Assembly (NCBI GenBank): GCA_035315185.1
Contig: DATFYE010000151.1
Coordinates: 1-64,000, forward strand
DNA from: JADGQN01 sp035315185
Lineage (GTDB): Bacteria; Desulfobacterota; Syntrophorhabdia; Syntrophorhabdales; WCHB1-27
DNA length: 64,000 bases
Reading direction: 5' to 3'
Position numbers and translations under genes: made by a program. The stretch's first letter is position 1. The number at the start of each line of letters is the position of its first letter. Shown piece by piece: positions 60,178 to 64,000 of this stretch. A model generated the notes under the pieces. That model was not told the DNA's origin. It did no database searches and was given only the letters and a program-made list of their open reading frames with translations.

Positions 60178-60330
60178 CTATACAGATAAAACGCAGGTCA
60201 TATTGGATATTCCAGAAGAATGATCGGTAATATTTAATATACCCTCATCTCGCTCGCATCCTTCAAGCGCGTCCAGTTTTGTTACCACGCCACGTAATCC
60301 TAGTTTGGCGATCCAATCAGTGAAACCCAT
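60178..60330 (-). CDS. Small hypothetical ORF (50 aa)
   Basis: ATG at 60330, preceded by AAAGGGGATAAATT, encodes a 50-residue frame beginning MGFTDWIAKLGLRGVVTKLDAL and ending at TAG just before the Cys-rich membrane protein gene. Spacing to that gene (24 bp) suits co-transcription. No homology recognised; small size makes it uncertain. Confidence 0.35.
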   Translation of the reverse strand: MGFTDWIAKLGLRGVVTKLDALEGCERDEGILNITDHSSGISNMTCVLSV

Positions 60331-60856
60331 AATTTATCCCCTTTCCCCATTTCTATTGAGTACCACCGCTACCTCTGCATTTCAAGAGAAACATTGGCCA
60401 AAAATGAGCCAAAAATGAGGCACCAAGATTTCAGGAAGCACTTGTTACTCGCGGAAGTTCACATTTAATCTCCGTACCTGCCATCATTGGGATCACGGTA
60501 GGATTACCAGACAATTTTGGTAAAGTCTCCTGGACTGCTTTTCGTTTCGTTATGTCGACGGCGCCTTGGTCCAGATACGGCATTGATACCGGACGGATGA
60601 AGACTTATATTCTGACTATAGAAGAGAACGAAATGTTAAAGCGATTCTTGCTCCAATTCAGGACGAAACTGGGGCTGAGTTCAGGGACCCAGAGAATGAA
60701 ACACCGATGGGTCTCTGTGCCCCGATCGGGTAAACCCGATACCCTGATGGATAATGTGTGCAATGCAGGTTTTGTGATATCAGGTTTTTCATAGCTCGCA
60801 ATACAGGGGTACTTAGTGCACCGGATCTAAGCGATAGCCCTAGAAGGAGGAAAGAT
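60331..60856. other. Intergenic stretch, no supported gene
   Basis: About 525 bp. A plus-strand frame at 60552-60794 has no ribosome binding site or recognisable sequence. No tRNA or repeat seen. Confidence 0.5.
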
Positions 60857-61354
60857 ATGAAGAGAATGATCGCAACTATAACCCACCTGATGCCGTGCTC
60901 GGTGGCCCTTTTAACAGTAGGCACGGCCGACAAGAAGGATGCGATGACGGTCACCTGTATGTTCATCTCAGAGGAGCTGCCGCACCTGGTGGTGAGTGTG
61001 GCGAAAGATAGCATGTCGCACCAGTTGATTGAGGAGACGGGGGACTTTGTCCTCAACATAGTATCCCGCGAGCAGGTCAACCTAGCCCGTGAGTTGGGCG
61101 CCAGTCATGGAGCCAAGGTTGACAAGTTCAAGAAGTTTAAGATTCCAACGGAACCAGGCTCGGCCGACGCAGCTTCACTCATCAAGGGCTCTCTGGCAAG
61201 CCTGGAGTGCAAGGTGATCACCTCATTCCCCGCCTACCGGCACACGATCTATCTGGCAGAGGTAGTGAATTACAAGGTCGACGACGCGCAGATACCGGTG
61301 GCCTGGTACAAAGATACCTACTTTGTCCTGGGAGCCGAGTGCAAAACCATGTGA
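60857..61354 (+). CDS. Flavin reductase-like FMN-binding protein
   Basis: 165 residues from ATG 60857, with AAGGAGGAAAGAT directly upstream; a 33-codon upstream extension is not used. MIATITHLMPCSVALLTVGTADKKDAMTVTCMFISEELPHLVVSVAKDSMSHQLIEETGDFVLNIV is the flavin-reductase/FMN-binding split-barrel pattern. Members bind FMN and can act as flavin reductases or NADH oxidases in anaerobes. Cytoplasmic. Isolated on the plus strand. Confidence 0.82.
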   Translation: MKRMIATITHLMPCSVALLTVGTADKKDAMTVTCMFISEELPHLVVSVAKDSMSHQLIEETGDFVLNIVSREQVNLARELGASHGAKVDKFKKFKIPTEPGSADAASLIKGSLASLECKVITSFPAYRHTIYLAEVVNYKVDDAQIPVAWYKDTYFVLGAECKTM

Positions 61355-61823
61355 AAGAGAGTGGTTAGTCTGGGTGAATGAGGTTTGGTGACCTCCCGGG
61401 CCGACTTGAACGAAAATCATGACTCTAGGAAGTACTAACCGCGCCCTCGAGGTCCGTGCCCGATACGTTGTTTTGAGACTTACTGTCATTCGCTCCAGTT
61501 TGTTCTCCGCCCATAAGCGCCTCCTGCTGTTCGAGACGATTTGTTCAAGCAACCGAAGCACGTCGGCCTTGATGCTGTTTCACATTGTAGCGAGATGATA
61601 GTGGAGAAGGCAAAGAGTATTTTTGCGTCTATCCTGTTAATTACTGTGTAATCGTGCATTGCAAGCAACAAACGAAATTTATCGGCAGGAATTTTTTAAA
61701 ATCTTTTTCATCACAAAAAACTCGCTTACACCTACTAATGCACAACTCTGATAAGCGCGAGGGACAAACGATTACGGATAGAAAGCCGCAAGATTAAATA
61801 AAATAAGATTTCATTACAGTTCT
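61355..61823. other. Intergenic stretch, no supported gene
   Basis: About 470 bp of A/T-richer sequence between the flavin reductase and the cyclase gene, which converge. A short GAGGT...ACCTC hairpin lies near 61380-61400. No gene or promoter recognised. Confidence 0.5.
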
Positions 61824-63716
61824 TCACTTCAGCCCTGCCTTGCGCAGGGCCTCTTTCATGCGGCCTACCTCCGCCTGATCTTTGAAGGGCAAATTGCTGG
61901 AATAACGCTCCACAGAGAACGTGGGATCGATCCTGAGGACCTCTTTCGCCTCCTTCCTTGCGTCGTCCTCCCTGCCGCTCGACACGTACGCCACCGCGAG
62001 TTGGATGTGTGCAACCGTCTGATCCGGCTCTCTTTCAGTTATCCCTTTCAGTATCCTGATTGCCTCCTCGTAGTGGCCCATTGCGGTGTAGCTCCACGCC
62101 AAATTAATTGACCAGATCGGCAGAGGGCGGGGGCTGAGACGAAAGGCTTTCTTATAGTAAGGGATGGCATCCTCATGGCGTCCGGCAAAGGTTAAGAACA
62201 AGGCCAGGTACGCGTAGCCATAAGTTGAGCCGGGTTCAACGGCTATGGCGCGCTGGGCCTCTGCGATGGCTTTGTCCCAATCCTTCTTGTACCGTATGCC
62301 CACCATGCCCAGGGCGATATGAGACCAGGCCGAGGAATCGTCGAGTGCAACAGCCTTTTCCGCGAGTCCATAAGCTCGTTCCAGAACTTTCTGAGGGTTG
62401 TCATAGACTCCTAAATTCACCTCATTCCCGAGTGTCAGGGCAAGGTGACTGTATGCCAGTGCATACCCTGGATCCAGGGTAAGGGCCTCTTCCGCCAGTT
62501 GCCGGGCTCGTGCTTGGCTCTCCTTGTTATAGACTGCCCTTTGCTCATATGCCTCCAAGAGCTTCAGATAGGCATTCAGGTTTTTCGTACCTCGTGCAAA
62601 GGCACGCGCGCTTTCTCCGTCGGTCAAACTTACTCGCAAGCTCGTCAGTACCTTCATGGTGACATCGTCCTGCAGGGCAAATAGGTCCTTCAGGTCACGT
62701 TCGTATTGCTCGGACATAAGGTGGTTACCGGTAAGGGCATCGACCAATTGGGCGGTAATTCTGACCTTGTTCCCCATCTTTCGCACGCTCCCCTCCAGCA
62801 CATACCGCACCCCCAGTTCCTCGGCGACCTGCTGGACCTTCACCGGTTTCCCTTTATAGGTAAAGGTCGAGTTGCGCGCGATCACAAAAACGCTGCTCAG
62901 CTTGGAAAGGGCATTGATGATCTCCTCTGCCAGCCCGTCGGCCAGATAGTCCTGCTCTTTGTCATTGCTCATGTTGGTGAAGGGTAAGACCGCGATGGAA
63001 GGCTTATCGGGCAGAGGAAAGGCCATCTTCTCCTTGGAGGCAACCTCCGTCTTAGAAGGAGCGGGACGAAGGACGAACTGATACAGGATTGCGGCACCGG
63101 CGATGACAAGGACGGCTACGATACCCAGAGCAGCCATGGATACTCGTTTCACGGCAGGCTTTTTCTCAACACCCACGGTGGGGGGCGCAGCCTCCGGCTC
63201 TATCCGCGCCCGGTAGACCCGCACCGGCTTGGCGATGTTTTTCACCTCGTGTTCCCCCAGGTAGTCATACCTCAAGGGCAGCTTGTTCTCGATCTGCTCA
63301 TAGGCGCTCCCCGAGATACAGATCCCCCCAGCCTCGGCCAGACTCTCCAGACGGGCCGCGATGTTCACCCCATCGCCGTAGATCGTATCTCCTTCCTCGA
63401 TCACATCACCGAGGTTGATGCCGATGCGAAACTCCATCCTCCGGTTCTCCGGCAGCATGGCGTTCTTTGCCCGGAGCACCTGCTGAATCTCCACGGCACA
63501 CTGCACCGCATCCACCACGCTGGGAAACTCGGCCAAGACGCTATCACCCGCTGTACCAACCACTTGACCCCGATGTTGCTGGAGGAGGCTCCTCATCATC
63601 TCTTTGTAGGTAGTCAAGGTCCGGAGGGTCCACTCCTCATCCTCACCCATGAGGCGGCTGTAACCTTTGACATCGGCACTGAGGATTGCGGTGAGCTTAC
63701 GTTTGATGTCGGGCAT
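61824..63716 (-). CDS. Class III adenylate/guanylate cyclase with FlgO-like and TPR domains
   Basis: 630 residues from ATG 63716 (GGGAG 11 bases upstream); a GTG six codons earlier is possible. A cyclase domain occupies about 5-170 (KLTAILSADVKGYSRLMGEDEE, FRIGINLGDVIEEGDTIYGDGVNIAARLE, with metal-binding Asp and the Asn/Arg region). A membrane segment lies at about 195-218, then a FlgO-like domain (about 240-365; IAVLPFTNMSNDKEQDYLADGL, RYVLEGSVRKMGNKVRI), then tetratricopeptide repeats to the end. It probably senses a signal by the C-terminal part and makes cAMP or cGMP. Frequent in Desulfobacterota. Confidence 0.87.
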   Translation of the reverse strand: MPDIKRKLTAILSADVKGYSRLMGEDEEWTLRTLTTYKEMMRSLLQQHRGQVVGTAGDSVLAEFPSVVDAVQCAVEIQQVLRAKNAMLPENRRMEFRIGINLGDVIEEGDTIYGDGVNIAARLESLAEAGGICISGSAYEQIENKLPLRYDYLGEHEVKNIAKPVRVYRARIEPEAAPPTVGVEKKPAVKRVSMAALGIVAVLVIAGAAILYQFVLRPAPSKTEVASKEKMAFPLPDKPSIAVLPFTNMSNDKEQDYLADGLAEEIINALSKLSSVFVIARNSTFTYKGKPVKVQQVAEELGVRYVLEGSVRKMGNKVRITAQLVDALTGNHLMSEQYERDLKDLFALQDDVTMKVLTSLRVSLTDGESARAFARGTKNLNAYLKLLEAYEQRAVYNKESQARARQLAEEALTLDPGYALAYSHLALTLGNEVNLGVYDNPQKVLERAYGLAEKAVALDDSSAWSHIALGMVGIRYKKDWDKAIAEAQRAIAVEPGSTYGYAYLALFLTFAGRHEDAIPYYKKAFRLSPRPLPIWSINLAWSYTAMGHYEEAIRILKGITEREPDQTVAHIQLAVAYVSSGREDDARKEAKEVLRIDPTFSVERYSSNLPFKDQAEVGRMKEALRKAGLK

Positions 63717-63772
63717 CTTTACGGTGTCTCCCACAGAGACTTTGCATAAAGGTGAAGCTTCTCTTTATGTCA

Positions 63773-63800
63773 ATTATACAAGAGATGAGGGAAATCACAA
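63773..63800 (-). promoter_or_regulatory. Promoter for the cyclase gene
   Basis: Minus strand: TTGTGA (63795-63800), 16-bp spacer, perfect TATAAT (63773-63778), about 57 bp before the ATG. The remaining sequence to 64000 shows no gene. Confidence 0.55.
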
Positions 63801-64000
63801 GCACATTGTAGCATGGCTTCTGCATTTCCATGTATAACGATGAATCATTTCGCGGAAAAGATAATTCACCATTGTAGGAAGTTATGCTCGGGCAGTGACT
63901 GCGTTCCACAATCCGAATATGGGCGCTAAATAGCAAGGCTGCGGATTACGGGATGAAACCACCACTCTCAGGTAAGAATATCAAAATCATATCTGGGCGC

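Noticed and set aside
60552..60794. 80-codon ORF upstream of the flavin reductase
   Set aside because: No Shine-Dalgarno sequence or family motif; the good start signal belongs to the flavin reductase at 60857.

Overview
The window reads as chromosome of an anaerobic, probably syntrophic bacterium of the Desulfobacterota type, possibly related to Syntrophorhabdus. That placement is an inference from gene content: NADH-linked heterodisulfide-reductase-type complexes, a cytoplasmic Mvh-type [NiFe] hydrogenase, a selenocysteine formate dehydrogenase with NuoEF-like partners, Etf/thiolase/crotonase beta-oxidation genes, a pyrogallol-transhydroxylase-like molybdoenzyme, and many substrate-binding proteins. 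No rRNA, tRNA, CRISPR array or full-length transposase was found.

Layout. 1-5 kb (+): type IV pilus / type II secretion genes (secretin end, GspB-like TPR protein, PilT remnant, GspE/PilB, GspF/PilC, pilin). 5.4-10.5 kb: YfhO-type membrane protein, O-antigen-ligase/TPR protein, and a convergent flippase-like membrane protein. 10.6-16.3 kb: small genes (CooT, DUF2703, MoaD-like), a PAS/response-regulator protein, an orphan DctP and HU. 16.3-19.1 kb (-): selenium/sulfur-handling cluster (YedF, cysteine desulfurase, DUF3343) and a zinc-ribbon DUF3426 protein. 19.1-23 kb (-): thiolase-crotonase-EtfB-EtfA with a terminator. 23.3-42.8 kb (-): a 19-kb electron-transfer island made of FlxABCD-HdrABC with an ArsC-like protein, MvhAG with its protease and a GltD-ferredoxin-MvhD fusion, and NuoE / NuoF-GltD / FdhA(Sec). 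43.1-46.5 kb: cPGS-like P-loop protein, carbamate kinase and a TIGR00300 (LOR/SDH, ornithine-cyclodeaminase-like) protein. 46.7-58.7 kb (-): a catabolic and uptake block with LivGFKHM, a bicupin, a TAXI binding protein, a probable selenocysteine OsmC protein, an FmdE-like protein and transhydroxylase-like AthSL with an added N-terminal domain. 59-64 kb: a sparse region with hypothetical genes, a flavin reductase and an adenylate cyclase/TPR protein.

How it fits together (inference). Liv/TAXI/DctP proteins take up small acids or aromatics. The Ath-like enzyme may rearrange polyhydroxylated rings, and thiolase, crotonase and Etf would process CoA thioesters. The resulting reducing equivalents could pass through Flx-Hdr and the flavin-based complexes to H2 (Mvh) and formate (Fdh), as expected for syntrophy.

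Two genes are interrupted by one in-frame TGA exactly where the catalytic residue is expected (fdhA and osmC). I annotate both as selenoproteins; the selenium-linked cluster at 16.3-18.3 kb is consistent with that. Two 178/179-bp elements with matching asymmetric terminal inverted repeats (11.7 kb and 48.6 kb) look like a non-autonomous mobile element.
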